Assembly (NCBI GenBank): GCA_030065115.1
Contig: JASJDO010000006.1
Coordinates: 1-58,477, forward strand
Origin: Rhizobiaceae bacterium
GTDB lineage: Bacteria; Pseudomonadota; Alphaproteobacteria; Rhizobiales; Rhizobiaceae
Length of the DNA: 58,477 bases
Direction: 5' to 3'
Part shown: positions 41,731-50,610 of the stretch, piece by piece
Layout: every line of letters starts with the position of its first letter
Numbering within the stretch: position 1 is the first letter of the stretch
Position numbers and translations under genes: made by a program
The notes under the pieces: generated by a model
What the model was told of the DNA's origin: nothing
Seen by the model: only the letters and a program-made list of their open reading frames with translations
Database searches by the model: none

Positions 41731-43238
41731 GATCGCGCCTCCATCGGTTTGGAAGACTTGCCATGCACCATGTTAGACCAGAAACTGTAAGCGACTGATG
41801 CAACAACCAGGAAAATGAGGAACATGTTAAGTAAACCAGTCATGAAATAGACTATGGGTCCATCCTGCGCCTGCGCAATCAAAGAGCCCGTAGTAAAGTT
41901 GGATTCGGCGATCGGACCCAAGATCAGGCCAAGCACTAGTGGCGCTGCGGAAAAGCCGAATTTTTCAAGAAAGAACATTCCTATCCCAAGCGAAAGCATG
42001 ATGTAGACATCACCCATCGATTGCTGGACTGAATAGGAACCAAATAACGCGAGGACCATGACCGCAGCCGCCATTATGGGGACCGGAGCACGTGCAATCC
42101 TTGCCGCCCAGGCAGCCGTGTAGATACCAAAAATCACCATAAGGATTTGCCCTATCAGCATGGAGTTTATGAACGTCCATGCAACTTGGGGGTGATTGTC
42201 AAATAGATCGGAGCCTGGGAAAATTCCGTGAATGATGAGCCCACCCAGAAGAACCGCAGCGGTCGGGCTACCCGGTATCGAAAGGGTCAGCAGCGGAACC
42301 AGTGAAGGACCGACCATGGCATTGTTGGCAGATTCCGCCGCGATAATTCCTTCTGGATGTCCCGTTCCAAACTTCTCCTTTTTGGGTGAAAACTTCCTTG
42401 CCTGATCATACGCCACCAGACCTGCGATTTGTCCGCCAACGCCCGGAATGATGCCAATTATACTACCAAAGATTGTACCGATTGAGAGAGATCGCATGCT
42501 TTGGCCCAGTTCGTGAATGGACGCGAGAAGCGATTGTTTGGGCACTTCGATTGCTTCAATGGCGGCATTTGCGCGACCCTTCGCAAACATTTCCATGACC
42601 TGCGGAATTGCAAACAGGCCAATCAAGGCCGGAATAATATGAATGCCGCCAGCCAAAGCATCCGCGAAGATAAACCTCTGAGCGCCGAGATTGTCGTCAA
42701 AGCCAATCATTGAGAGCCATAGACCAATGCAGCCAGACAAGAGCCCTTTCACAAATGACTTGGAATCCAGAGAGCCAATGACAGTGACCCCGAGAATGGC
42801 CATCCAGAACAGATGAGAGTAACTGAATGCCAAAGCCCATTGGGCAAGAACCGGCGTGAGGAAAATAAGTAACAAAACACCGATAACACCACCAACGCCG
42901 GACGCAAGGAATGAAAGATGGAGCGCTCTTGCGCCTTCACCTTTCTTTGCCATGGCATTGCCATCCAGCGATGTGGCAATATTTGCGGGAGCGCCGGGTA
43001 TCTTCAGCAGAATGGCGCTGACTGCTCCTCCCGCTACGGTTGAAGTATAGGCAGCGCCCAGCAGAATGAGACCCTGCGCCGGTTGCAGGTGAAATGTGAA
43101 GGGAATCAGCAGTGCAACAGCCATGGTCGGTGACAGGCCCGGCGTGGCACCGAGAATAAGTCCGCCTATCGTTCCGCCAAGCAGCAGCATAAATGAGACA
43201 GGCTCAAAGACGCCACCAAAATAGCCCAAGAATTCCAT
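41727..43238 (-). CDS. tctA: Tripartite tricarboxylate transporter large permease (TctA)
   Basis: A 503-residue permease with about 11-12 predicted helices and the TctA repeats GATPGLSPTMAVALLIPFTF and IPGVGGQIAGLVAY, plus the internal repeat SIPGSPTAAVLLGGL. The ATG at 43238 has a GGAGGAAAG site; a longer reading to 43289 would cross the LacI operator. It is the first gene of the transporter-sauST unit, divergent from the LacI-family gene. Confidence 0.92.
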   Translation of the reverse strand: MEFLGYFGGVFEPVSFMLLLGGTIGGLILGATPGLSPTMAVALLIPFTFHLQPAQGLILLGAAYTSTVAGGAVSAILLKIPGAPANIATSLDGNAMAKKGEGARALHLSFLASGVGGVIGVLLLIFLTPVLAQWALAFSYSHLFWMAILGVTVIGSLDSKSFVKGLLSGCIGLWLSMIGFDDNLGAQRFIFADALAGGIHIIPALIGLFAIPQVMEMFAKGRANAAIEAIEVPKQSLLASIHELGQSMRSLSIGTIFGSIIGIIPGVGGQIAGLVAYDQARKFSPKKEKFGTGHPEGIIAAESANNAMVGPSLVPLLTLSIPGSPTAAVLLGGLIIHGIFPGSDLFDNHPQVAWTFINSMLIGQILMVIFGIYTAAWAARIARAPVPIMAAAVMVLALFGSYSVQQSMGDVYIMLSLGIGMFFLEKFGFSAAPLVLGLILGPIAESNFTTGSLIAQAQDGPIVYFMTGLLNMFLIFLVVASVAYSFWSNMVHGKSSKPMEARS

Positions 43239-43280
43239 GTTTGCACTTTCCTCCAACCAAAACGGTAATGAATGAAAATA

Positions 43281-43302
43281 AAAATGCAAACGTTTTCATT
43301 TT
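43281..43302. promoter_or_regulatory. LacI-family operator between tctA and the regulator
   Basis: The stretch AAAATGCAAAC and its partner GTTTTCATTTT form a 22-base dyad centred on CG, matching at 10 of 11 positions. Its core TGCAAACGTTTTCA fits the LacI/GalR consensus TG-x-AA-x-CG-x-TT-x-CA. It lies 25 bases before the regulator ATG and 43 bases before the tctA ATG, so binding could block both promoters. Confidence 0.8.
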
Positions 43303-43326
43303 GAACTGATATTGCTAGGCTCGGGC

Positions 43327-44361
43327 ATGTCGAAGAAACGAACCAGGTCTAGAAAAGGTGCTCCGGGCATTGTTGATGTTGCCAGCAGGGCCGGTGTCTC
43401 TCCAGCGACGGTGTCCCGCTTCTTTAACTCGCCAGACGTGGTGAAAGGACCAACACGCAAAAGGATCGAAGATGCTGCAACGGAACTGGGTTACATCAGA
43501 GACCGAATGGCCGGCACACTTCACAACCGATTTTCCGGCACTTTCGGGCTGATCGTTCCGACCATTGACAATGCCATTTTTGCGGAAATGATCGAGGCGT
43601 TTTCCACGACATTACAACAGCAGGATCGAACCATGCTCATCGCCGCGCATGGGTATGACCTTGATCTGGAGGTCGGGATCGTAAGATCTTTGTTGGAAAG
43701 GCGTATTGATGGTATCGCACTGGTCGGCTTTGATCATGACAGTGTGGCACTCAACATGCTTTCACAACGGGAAATCCCTGTGGTTTCTATCTGGAATTAC
43801 GCTCAGGGTTCTGGTCTTCCGTGTGTTGGCGCGGACAATCAACTGGCAGGATATCTGGTCACTGAACACCTTGTCGCACTTGGGCATAAGGACATTGCAT
43901 TTGTGTTTCCAGATACGCAAAACAATGATCGCGCGCGGGATCGATTGGAGGGCGCAATTGACGCACTTAAATCCCAGAACATTGCTCTCGATCATCAAAG
44001 AATTCTTAGCTGCCAATACGATCTTGGCGAAGCAAAACGGCTTGGAGAACAATTGCTAGCGTTGGATCGCCCCACTGCAATTGTATGTGGCAATGACGTG
44101 ATTGCCCTTGGCATGGTTTTCGCTGCCAATCGCCTTGGACTATCCATTCCGGAAGATGTGTCGATTGCCGGAATTGGTGATTTTCGCGGATCTGAACACC
44201 TTGAACCCGGACTGACAACGGTTCGTTTGCCCGCGAAACGAATTGGCAAAGTGGCTGCTGAAACGTTGCTCCGCATGAGCGAGACCGGATTGCTGCCCAA
44301 CCCCTTGAACCAGGCTTTGCCATTGGAACTCAAAATCAGGGGCTCAACCGGAAATCCCTAG
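43327..44361 (+). CDS. LacI-family transcriptional regulator
   Basis: A 344-residue regulator. The N-terminal LacI helix-turn-helix is at about 15-65 (IVDVASRAGVSPATVSRFFN), followed by the periplasmic-binding-protein-like effector domain (GTFGLIVPTIDNAIFAEM, GADNQLAGYLVTEHL, DRARDRLEG). It most resembles the GntR-type branch of LacI regulators. It is divergent from the tctABC-sauST unit, with a matching operator in the gap, so it probably represses that unit until its substrate appears. The ATG at 43327 is used; a TTG at 43312 is possible. Confidence 0.92.
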   Translation: MSKKRTRSRKGAPGIVDVASRAGVSPATVSRFFNSPDVVKGPTRKRIEDAATELGYIRDRMAGTLHNRFSGTFGLIVPTIDNAIFAEMIEAFSTTLQQQDRTMLIAAHGYDLDLEVGIVRSLLERRIDGIALVGFDHDSVALNMLSQREIPVVSIWNYAQGSGLPCVGADNQLAGYLVTEHLVALGHKDIAFVFPDTQNNDRARDRLEGAIDALKSQNIALDHQRILSCQYDLGEAKRLGEQLLALDRPTAIVCGNDVIALGMVFAANRLGLSIPEDVSIAGIGDFRGSEHLEPGLTTVRLPAKRIGKVAAETLLRMSETGLLPNPLNQALPLELKIRGSTGNP

Positions 44362-44483
44362 TTTGACTATGATCGCATGTATCCTCCGTTTCAATCAAAG
44401 AGTTCGGCAGACGCTGTTGGAAAATCCGGGGTTTCTGTTAAGCTGAATTCAAGTGTTTGCTACGCTGGGTTTGAGGGTACGAA

Positions 44484-45224
44484 TTGAGCAGCCAAAAACG
44501 GCAAGATATCCATAATTCTGAAATTCCACTCGTTTGTCTTTCGTGCGAAGCCAGACATGGCGGCATCTGTGGCGCTTTGGAGCCAAGCCAACTCTTGGAG
44601 TTGAGCAAGCATACCACTCGCACGGCTCATGAACGCGATAAGGATTTGTCGGTGTCCCAGTCTGATCCGGACGTTTTCTCAAACATACTTGGTGGTGTGG
44701 TCAAGCTAATGAAGATCATGCCTGATGGCAGGCAGCAAATTGTTGGCTTGCAATTCGCACCTGATTTTCTTGGTAGGCCGTTTTCTGACAGCTCGGACCT
44801 GATTGCTGAGGCGGCGACAGACATCCGTCTTTGCTCGTTTCCAAAACGGGTGATTGAAAAAATTCTTAAAGAAACCCCTGAAATGGAGCACAGGCTCCAC
44901 GAGCAGCATATGCGGGAACTTGATGAGGCCCGGGATTGGATGCTGACGCTTGGCCGCAAGACAGCGATAGAAAAAGTTGCAAGTTTTATCCTGATGCTGG
45001 TTTCGCATATAGACCCGGAAAAAGGATCGGAAATCGCTGATATTGAAATTAGCCTGCCACTAAAACGTGCCGATATTGCTGACTATCTGGGTTTAACCAT
45101 TGAAACTGTCAGCAGACAAGTCACCAATCTACGCAAGAAAGGTGTGATTGCCATCAATGACCGAAAATCGATCATTGTTGTAAATAAGGATCGATTGGAA
45201 ACAATTGCGAATCAGGGAGATTGA
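44484..45224 (+). CDS. fnrL: Crp/Fnr-family oxygen sensor FnrL/FnrN
   Basis: A 246-residue oxygen-responsive activator. The [4Fe-4S] ligands are C18, C21, C29 and C117, the FNR arrangement (C-x2-C-x7-C plus a distant Cys). The C-terminal helix-turn-helix is in ADIADYLGLTIETVSRQVTNLRKKG with the E-x2-SR recognition helix of FNR-type proteins, which read TTGAT-N4-ATCAA. The start appears to be a TTG at 44484, since no in-frame ATG precedes the Cys cluster; a GAGGG site lies upstream. It converges on hemN and should control the cco and hemerythrin-hemN promoters. Confidence 0.9.
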   Translation: MSSQKRQDIHNSEIPLVCLSCEARHGGICGALEPSQLLELSKHTTRTAHERDKDLSVSQSDPDVFSNILGGVVKLMKIMPDGRQQIVGLQFAPDFLGRPFSDSSDLIAEAATDIRLCSFPKRVIEKILKETPEMEHRLHEQHMRELDEARDWMLTLGRKTAIEKVASFILMLVSHIDPEKGSEIADIEISLPLKRADIADYLGLTIETVSRQVTNLRKKGVIAINDRKSIIVVNKDRLETIANQGD

Positions 45225-45243
45225 TAGACAATTTCTTCTAACA

Positions 45244-46586
45244 CTAAACAGCCTTTGAATAGGTCGATACACCGGAACTCAAATAGGCATCAAACTTGGC
45301 AGCAATCATTCTCACATAATCTTGTCTGCCAGGTAATATTCGCAACATGCCATTGTGAAGTTCACACAGGCCATATTCGTCGTCCTCGGCAACCCTCTCC
45401 ACTTCCTTGACATACGCAATTGCTTCGGCGCCATATTTTTTAAGAGGTCGATGGGATCAATTTGGAAGTTGCACATGAGTTTCTCAATCATGTATGCGCG
45501 TATTTGATCATCAGACGAGAGCACGAAACCGCGTTCCGCGACGCTTTTTTTGTCAGTCACCAACCTCATGTAATTACCCGTGGCAACCGTGTTTTGAACA
45601 TATGCTTTGTCGCTGCTGCTAATCGATGAAGCGCCAAATCCAAGTAAAAGGTCAGCACGGTCAGTTGTATATCCTTGAAAGTTTCTGCGAAGAGTAAGAT
45701 TGCGTTTTGAGATTGCCAGCGCATCTGCCTTTTTGGCGAAATGGTCTATACCGACAGCTTCATAACCTGCATTCAATATTTCGGCTCTTGCAGCTAAGGA
45801 TTGTTCAATGCGCTCAGCATCCTCAGGTAGGTTTCGCACATCAATCAGGTTCTGATGTTTTTTAATGGAGGGCACGTGAGCATATCCAAAAAGAGCGATC
45901 CGGTCTGGATCCATGCTGAGTATTTGCCGTATTGTTTTCTTGATTGAATTCTTCGTTTGAAACGGAAGGCCATACAGGGCATCGATGTTTAGCGAAGAAA
46001 TACCAGCTTCCCTAAGTCTTTCCACAAGCTCCCATGTATCTTCGAAGCTCTGAGGTCGATTGATCGCATCTTGTACGATCGGGTTAAAGTCTTGAACACC
46101 GAGGCTTGCCCGTGTCATTCCCAAGCAGGCAAGGGCTTCGATCATTTCTTCTGACGTGTCGTTTGGATCTACTTCTACGCTGACTTCGGTACTAGGCAAA
46201 AACCTAAAAACTTTTTCCAGTACCTCGCTTAAGAGTTTTGCTTCAACCGGTTTCAACATGCTGGGTGAACCGCCGCCAAAGTGTAGCGAAGCGATTTTCG
46301 GTTTTATTCCTATTCTGCTGGAGAACTGATTGATTTCTTCGATAAGTGTATCGACATATATTTTGATCGGTTCGTATTTCAATGTATGTTTTGTATGGCA
46401 ACCACAAAACCAACACAGCCGATCACAAAACGGAATATGAATATATACTGATACTGGATTCTCATTGTCGACTGATGAAAACAGAATTGATTGAGCTTCC
46501 TTTGCAGAATGGCGATTGAAATGCGGGGCCGTCGGATAACTGGTATATCGCGGCAGCTGTGGAAGCTTGCGGGGAAGTCTGTTCAT
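45244..46586 (-). pseudogene. hemN: Oxygen-independent coproporphyrinogen III oxidase, apparent frameshift
   Basis: A radical SAM enzyme that makes protoporphyrinogen without oxygen. The cluster ligands are C54-x3-C58-x2-C61 followed by C63, with the typical start LPRYTSYPTAPHF and the GGGSPS motif. The reading frame stops early at 45312 after 424 residues, and the last 41 residues do not look like HemN. Reading one base back in the run of six A bases at 45436-45441 restores the family C-terminus (YGLCEL, MIAAKFDAYL, YSKAV) up to a stop at 45244. A missing A would explain it: a real mutation, a sequencing error, or a slippage site. The ATG overlaps the hemerythrin gene by four bases. Confidence 0.85.
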
Positions 46587-47029
46587 TGTATTTCGCGTAG
46601 TTTTGGAAGTAAGTGCTCGGTTTCAAACGCAATGTGGCGACGCAAGCCCTCAAAGAAACCTCGAAGCATATAGGATATCTTGCCAATATTTGCTGATTCC
46701 GGATGGCGGATCAGCTGACGCAAATACAAGCTGATATCTTCTGCAGAGCTTTCGTCTTCCCAATGTTCAAACTTTAACCGCTCTATGCTCTTCGATATCT
46801 CTTCCTCAGAGGCAGCAGTGGGAACCAGCAGGGGAAAGAGTTCCTGTTCTTCAAATCTGTGCGCAGACCTGACTGCCGGATAGAGTTGCCAAGCGATGGA
46901 TAGGCACTCCTGTCGATCGTATTTGTCTGGCAGATCATCAGCAATTTTTTCCAGCCGCTCACACAATTCAAGCTGCGACTTGTGATGTCCTCGTATCTTA
47001 TCTTCCAGCGTCAATGCTTGTGCGTTCAT
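46583..47029 (-). CDS. Hemerythrin HHE-domain protein
   Basis: A 148-residue four-helix protein with the iron-binding HHE pattern: GHHKSQLELC, RSAHRFEEQELFPLL, FEHWEDES and HIAFETEHLLPKL. Such proteins bind a di-iron centre and sense or handle oxygen or nitric oxide. The ATG at 47029 has a GGAG site; a reading starting at 47071 is possible but lacks one. It overlaps hemN by four bases and faces an FNR box, so it is probably FnrL-controlled and made under low oxygen. Confidence 0.85.
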   Translation of the reverse strand: MNAQALTLEDKIRGHHKSQLELCERLEKIADDLPDKYDRQECLSIAWQLYPAVRSAHRFEEQELFPLLVPTAASEEEISKSIERLKFEHWEDESSAEDISLYLRQLIRHPESANIGKISYMLRGFFEGLRRHIAFETEHLLPKLREIQ

Positions 47030-47122
47030 CAAAATGCTCCATCCAACTTTCTTCTCCTGATAGTGGACCAAAAACGACGGGCTCCCTTGTTTAATTGATA
47101 TGCGATTATCTCGAACGTTTCC

Positions 47123-47136
47123 TTGATCCAGATCAA
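47123..47136. promoter_or_regulatory. FNR/FnrL box between hemerythrin-hemN and ccoN
   Basis: TTGATCCAGATCAA is a perfect TTGAT-N4-ATCAA FNR box. It lies in the 182-base gap, with its centre about 82 bases from the ccoN ATG and about 100 bases from the hemerythrin ATG. It may serve one promoter or both. Confidence 0.85.
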
Positions 47137-47211
47137 AGAAGTTGCAGTGGCAATATGCGACTTCTTCTGCGTGGCTCTGTGCCCGAATTCTGAATCTTCA
47201 GGGGAAGACGT

Positions 47212-48828
47212 ATGAGAAATATTTCTGAGGTTATGTTGGTTGGGCTTGCTGCATTCTTTGCATTGTTGGCTTCAGCCTTTGCAGTTGACAGCCTGTTTCA
47301 AACCCATATGGCGATTTTGTGCTTTATACTTGCTGGCAGCACGATCATCTTGTTACGACGCGTGGAATTTGCCAGTCCCGATGGTTCCTTCCCCGAACCA
47401 GACACATCGGGCTACATGGACGAGGTTATCCGCTATGGCGCGATCGCAACGCTTTTCTGGGGCATCGTTGGGTTTCTGGTTGGTGTCGTAATCGCAGCAC
47501 AACTTGCATGGCCCGAACTCAATCTCGAGCCTTATCTCAACTTTGGGAGATTGAGACCCCTACACACATCCGCTGTCATATTTGCATTTGGCGGCAATGC
47601 ACTTCTTTGTACCAGTTTCTACGTGGCTCAACGAACCTGCCGCGCCCGCCTTTTTGGGGGTGATCTCGCATGGTTCGTCTTTTGGGGCTACCAGTTGTTT
47701 ATCGTCATGGCCGCAACCGGCTATCTGCTTGGTATTACCCAATCCAAGGAATACGCTGAGCCTGAATGGTATGTTGACCTATGGCTGACAGTCGTCTGGG
47801 TTGCTTATTTGATTGTCTTCATGGGCACGATTGTTCGACGCAAAGAACCTCACATCTATGTGGCAAACTGGTTCTATCTCTCATTCATCATTACAGTAGC
47901 CATGCTGCATGTCGTCAATAATGCTGCTGTTCCGGTATCGTTTCTTGGTACGAAAAGCTATGTGGCGTTTGCAGGCGTTCAGGATGCCCTTACCCAATGG
48001 TGGTATGGCCATAATGCGGTAGGCTTTTTCCTGACTGCAGGCTTTCTGGGCATGATGTATTATTTTGTGCCCAAGCAGGCTGGGCGCCCGGTTTACTCTT
48101 ACCGCTTATCAATCATTCACTTCTGGGCTCTCATCTTTCTATACATCTGGGCTGGGCCGCACCATCTGCATTACACAGCCTTGCCTGATTGGGCGCAAAC
48201 CCTTGGCATGGTCTTCTCCATCATGCTGTGGATGCCCTCCTGGGGCGGTATGATCAACGGCCTGATGACCTTGCAAGGTGCCTGGGACAAGCTGCGTACG
48301 GACCCGATCCTGAGGATGTTTGTGATCAGTCTTGCCTTCTACGGCATGTCGACCTTCGAAGGTCCCATGATGTCGATCAAGTCCGTAAACTCGCTTTCCC
48401 ACTATACCGACTGGACCATTGGGCATGTGCATTCCGGCGCACTTGGGTGGAACGGAATGATCGTTTTTGCTTCACTCTACTATCTCGTGCCCAAGCTTTG
48501 GAACAAGCAGAGTCTGTATTCACTCAAGCTAGTCAACTGGCACCTGTGGCTCGCTACTCTGGGCATTGTAATCTATGCCGCTGTGATGTGGGTGGCAGGC
48601 ATTACCCAGGGCCTGATGTGGCGCGAGTACGACGATCAGGGTTTCCTTGTAAACTCGTTTATCGAAACGGTTTCAGCCATTCATCCTGAATATGTGATGC
48701 GCACGTTTGGTGGCCTGCTTTACCTCTCTGGCGCGCTGATCATGGCTTACAACATATGGCGCACAATCCGCGGAGATGTGCCGGAAACCGTCCAACAAGA
48801 TCAACCCTCTGCCGTTCCGGCCGAATAA
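47212..48828 (+). CDS. ccoN: cbb3-type cytochrome c oxidase subunit I (CcoN/FixN)
   Basis: A 538-residue heme-copper oxidase subunit with 12 or more predicted helices and the catalytic heme-copper centre of the high-affinity cbb3 oxidase. Visible markers are [19 protein letters not shown] (low-spin heme His), [37 protein letters not shown] (CuB and crosslinked Tyr region), [12 protein letters not shown] and [14 protein letters not shown]. It is the first gene of ccoNOQP-ccoGHIS. An AGGGGAAG site precedes the ATG, and the FNR box lies upstream. Confidence 0.97.
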   Translation: MRNISEVMLVGLAAFFALLASAFAVDSLFQTHMAILCFILAGSTIILLRRVEFASPDGSFPEPDTSGYMDEVIRYGAIATLFWGIVGFLVGVVIAAQLAWPELNLEPYLNFGRLRPLHTSAVIFAFGGNALLCTSFYVAQRTCRARLFGGDLAWFVFWGYQLFIVMAATGYLLGITQSKEYAEPEWYVDLWLTVVWVAYLIVFMGTIVRRKEPHIYVANWFYLSFIITVAMLHVVNNAAVPVSFLGTKSYVAFAGVQDALTQWWYGHNAVGFFLTAGFLGMMYYFVPKQAGRPVYSYRLSIIHFWALIFLYIWAGPHHLHYTALPDWAQTLGMVFSIMLWMPSWGGMINGLMTLQGAWDKLRTDPILRMFVISLAFYGMSTFEGPMMSIKSVNSLSHYTDWTIGHVHSGALGWNGMIVFASLYYLVPKLWNKQSLYSLKLVNWHLWLATLGIVIYAAVMWVAGITQGLMWREYDDQGFLVNSFIETVSAIHPEYVMRTFGGLLYLSGALIMAYNIWRTIRGDVPETVQQDQPSAVPAE

Positions 48829-48839
48829 GGAGAAACGAT

Positions 48840-49571
48840 ATGTCTTTTCTCGATAAGCACCAAAAGCTTGAACGCAACCTGAGTCTGATGTTTGTTGGTT
48901 CGTTACTGGCAGTATTGGTCGGTGGCATAGTGGAAATCGCACCACTCTTTTATGTCAAGAACACGATTGAAAAAGTGGAAGGCATGCGTCCCTATACGCC
49001 GCTCGAACTGGCGGGACGCGATATTTACATCCGCGAAGGATGCTATGTTTGCCATAGCCAAATGATCCGTCCATTCCGCGATGAGGTAGAGCGCTACGGG
49101 CATTACTCACTGGCAGCCGAGAGCATGTATGACCACCCTTTCCAATGGGGTTCCAAGCGAACCGGACCCGATCTGGCGCGTGTTGGTGGTCGTTATTCTG
49201 ACGAGTGGCATGCGCAACATCTCAAAGATCCTAAAAGCGTTGTCCCTGAATCAATCATGCCAAAATACTCTTTCCTTGCTAATGCGGAAATCAAACCCGA
49301 ATCCGTAACCGGTCATTTAAAGGCTAATGCCGTGGTCGGTGTTCCGTACACCGAGGAGATGATTGAAAATGCTGTTGCCGATCTCAAAGCACAAGCCGAT
49401 CCAGATGCTGATACTGACGGTTTGGAAGAGCGATATCAGAAAATCAGCATTCGCGACTTTGACGGCAACCCTGATGCCTTGACCGAACTCGATGCGCTTA
49501 TTGCCTATCTCCAGATGTTGGGCACATTGGTTGATCTTGAAGCATACAAACAAGAAGAGAACCTGAGGTAA
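48840..49571 (+). CDS. ccoO: cbb3-type cytochrome c oxidase subunit II (CcoO/FixO)
   Basis: A 243-residue monoheme cytochrome anchored by one N-terminal helix (about 18-38). The heme site is C68-x2-CH in [13 protein letters not shown], and the axial Met is in [10 protein letters not shown]. It passes electrons from CcoP to CcoN. The ATG at 48840 has a TAAGGAG site; an upstream reading from 48756 falls inside ccoN and is not needed. Confidence 0.96.
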   Translation: MSFLDKHQKLERNLSLMFVGSLLAVLVGGIVEIAPLFYVKNTIEKVEGMRPYTPLELAGRDIYIREGCYVCHSQMIRPFRDEVERYGHYSLAAESMYDHPFQWGSKRTGPDLARVGGRYSDEWHAQHLKDPKSVVPESIMPKYSFLANAEIKPESVTGHLKANAVVGVPYTEEMIENAVADLKAQADPDADTDGLEERYQKISIRDFDGNPDALTELDALIAYLQMLGTLVDLEAYKQEENLR

Positions 49572-49575
49572 GAGT

Positions 49576-49737
49576 ATGGATTACAATCTTTTCCGAGAAC
49601 TCGCTGACAGTTGGGGGCTGGTTTATCTCTTCGCCCTGTTCGTGGGCGTCATCTTCTTCACCTTCCGCCCTGGATCTCGCAAGAAGGCAGACGAAATTGC
49701 AAAAATTCCCTTCAAGGAGGATCAATCAAATGGCTGA
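49576..49737 (+). CDS. ccoQ: cbb3-type cytochrome c oxidase subunit CcoQ/FixQ
   Basis: A 53-residue single-helix protein (MDYNLFRELADSWGLVYLFA, then FVGVIFFTFRPGSRKKADEI), the usual size and shape of CcoQ, which stabilises the cbb3 complex. It is too short for most gene finders but has the exact place (four bases after ccoO, 8-base overlap with ccoP) and typical RPGS end of the helix. Confidence 0.9.
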   Translation: MDYNLFRELADSWGLVYLFALFVGVIFFTFRPGSRKKADEIAKIPFKEDQSNG

Positions 49738-50599
49738 TCGCGAGATTGACGAAGCCACTGGCGTCGAGACCATGGGGCATGAGTGGGATGGCATCAAGGA
49801 ACTCAACAATCCATTGCCGCGTTGGTGGCTTTGGACCTTCTATGCGACGATCCTGTTTTCGATTGCATACATGATCTACTATCCCGCAATTCCGCTTTTG
49901 GAAGCGTCCACTCCCGGCATTTCCGGGCAAACAAATCGCACTGCACTCAAGGCTGAGATTGCCGAAGCAGATGCTGCCAAAGCCGGATTGGTGAAGCGAA
50001 TTGCCGAAAGTAATCTTGAAACCATTCGAAGCACAGACGAGCTTGCCCGTTTCGCAGTTGCAGGTGGTGCTTCGGCATACAAGGTCTATTGCTCACAATG
50101 CCATGGTTCGGGAGCACAAGGCGGTCCGGGATATCCCAACCTCAATGACGATGACTGGATTTGGGGCGGTGATCTTGAAGCAATCTACACATCAATCAAA
50201 CACGGCATCAGAAATGGCGAAGACGATGATGCTCGCGACAGTCTGATGCCTGCATTTGGCTCAGATGAGGTTTTGGAACTGGATGAAATCAGGCAGGTTG
50301 TTCAATATGTTTTACAGGTCTCTGGCCAGGAACATGATGCGGAACGGGCTGCACTTGGTGCGGAAATATTCGGTGACAATTGCGCGGCCTGCCATGGTGA
50401 CAACGCTGCCGGCGATCAAGACATTGGCGCGCCCAATCTGGCTGATGCGATCTCACTATACGGTAACAGCGCCGAGCGTTTGGAAGCACAAATCTACAAT
50501 CCACAACATGGTGTGATGCCTGCTTGGCAGACACGTCTCTCTGACGAAACGATCAAGCAATTGGCAGTCTTTGTCCACAGTCGTGGTGGCGGTGAGTAG
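49730..50599 (+). CDS. ccoP: cbb3-type cytochrome c oxidase subunit III (CcoP/FixP)
   Basis: A 289-residue diheme cytochrome. One membrane helix (about 33-52) is followed by two c-type heme sites, C121SQCH and C218AACH, with axial Met residues in SLMPAFGS and GVMPAWQ. It accepts electrons from periplasmic cytochrome c. The ATG at 49730 lies just after an AAGGAGG site and overlaps ccoQ by eight bases; the N-terminal motif HEWDGIKELNNPLPRWW is standard for CcoP. Confidence 0.96.
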   Translation: MADREIDEATGVETMGHEWDGIKELNNPLPRWWLWTFYATILFSIAYMIYYPAIPLLEASTPGISGQTNRTALKAEIAEADAAKAGLVKRIAESNLETIRSTDELARFAVAGGASAYKVYCSQCHGSGAQGGPGYPNLNDDDWIWGGDLEAIYTSIKHGIRNGEDDDARDSLMPAFGSDEVLELDEIRQVVQYVLQVSGQEHDAERAALGAEIFGDNCAACHGDNAAGDQDIGAPNLADAISLYGNSAERLEAQIYNPQHGVMPAWQTRLSDETIKQLAVFVHSRGGGE

Positions 50600-50610
50600 A
50601 AACCCTTGTG

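Noticed and set aside
41237-41806. 189-codon minus-strand frame overlapping tctB
   Set aside because: The other frame (41269-41730) gives a proper four-helix TctB with a 4-base overlap to tctA; this frame gives no membrane helices.
45436-45442. Programmed -1 frameshift in hemN as an established feature
   Set aside because: The A6 run could allow slippage, but no stimulatory hairpin or conserved signal is evident; a missing base is the simpler reading, so it is listed only as one option.
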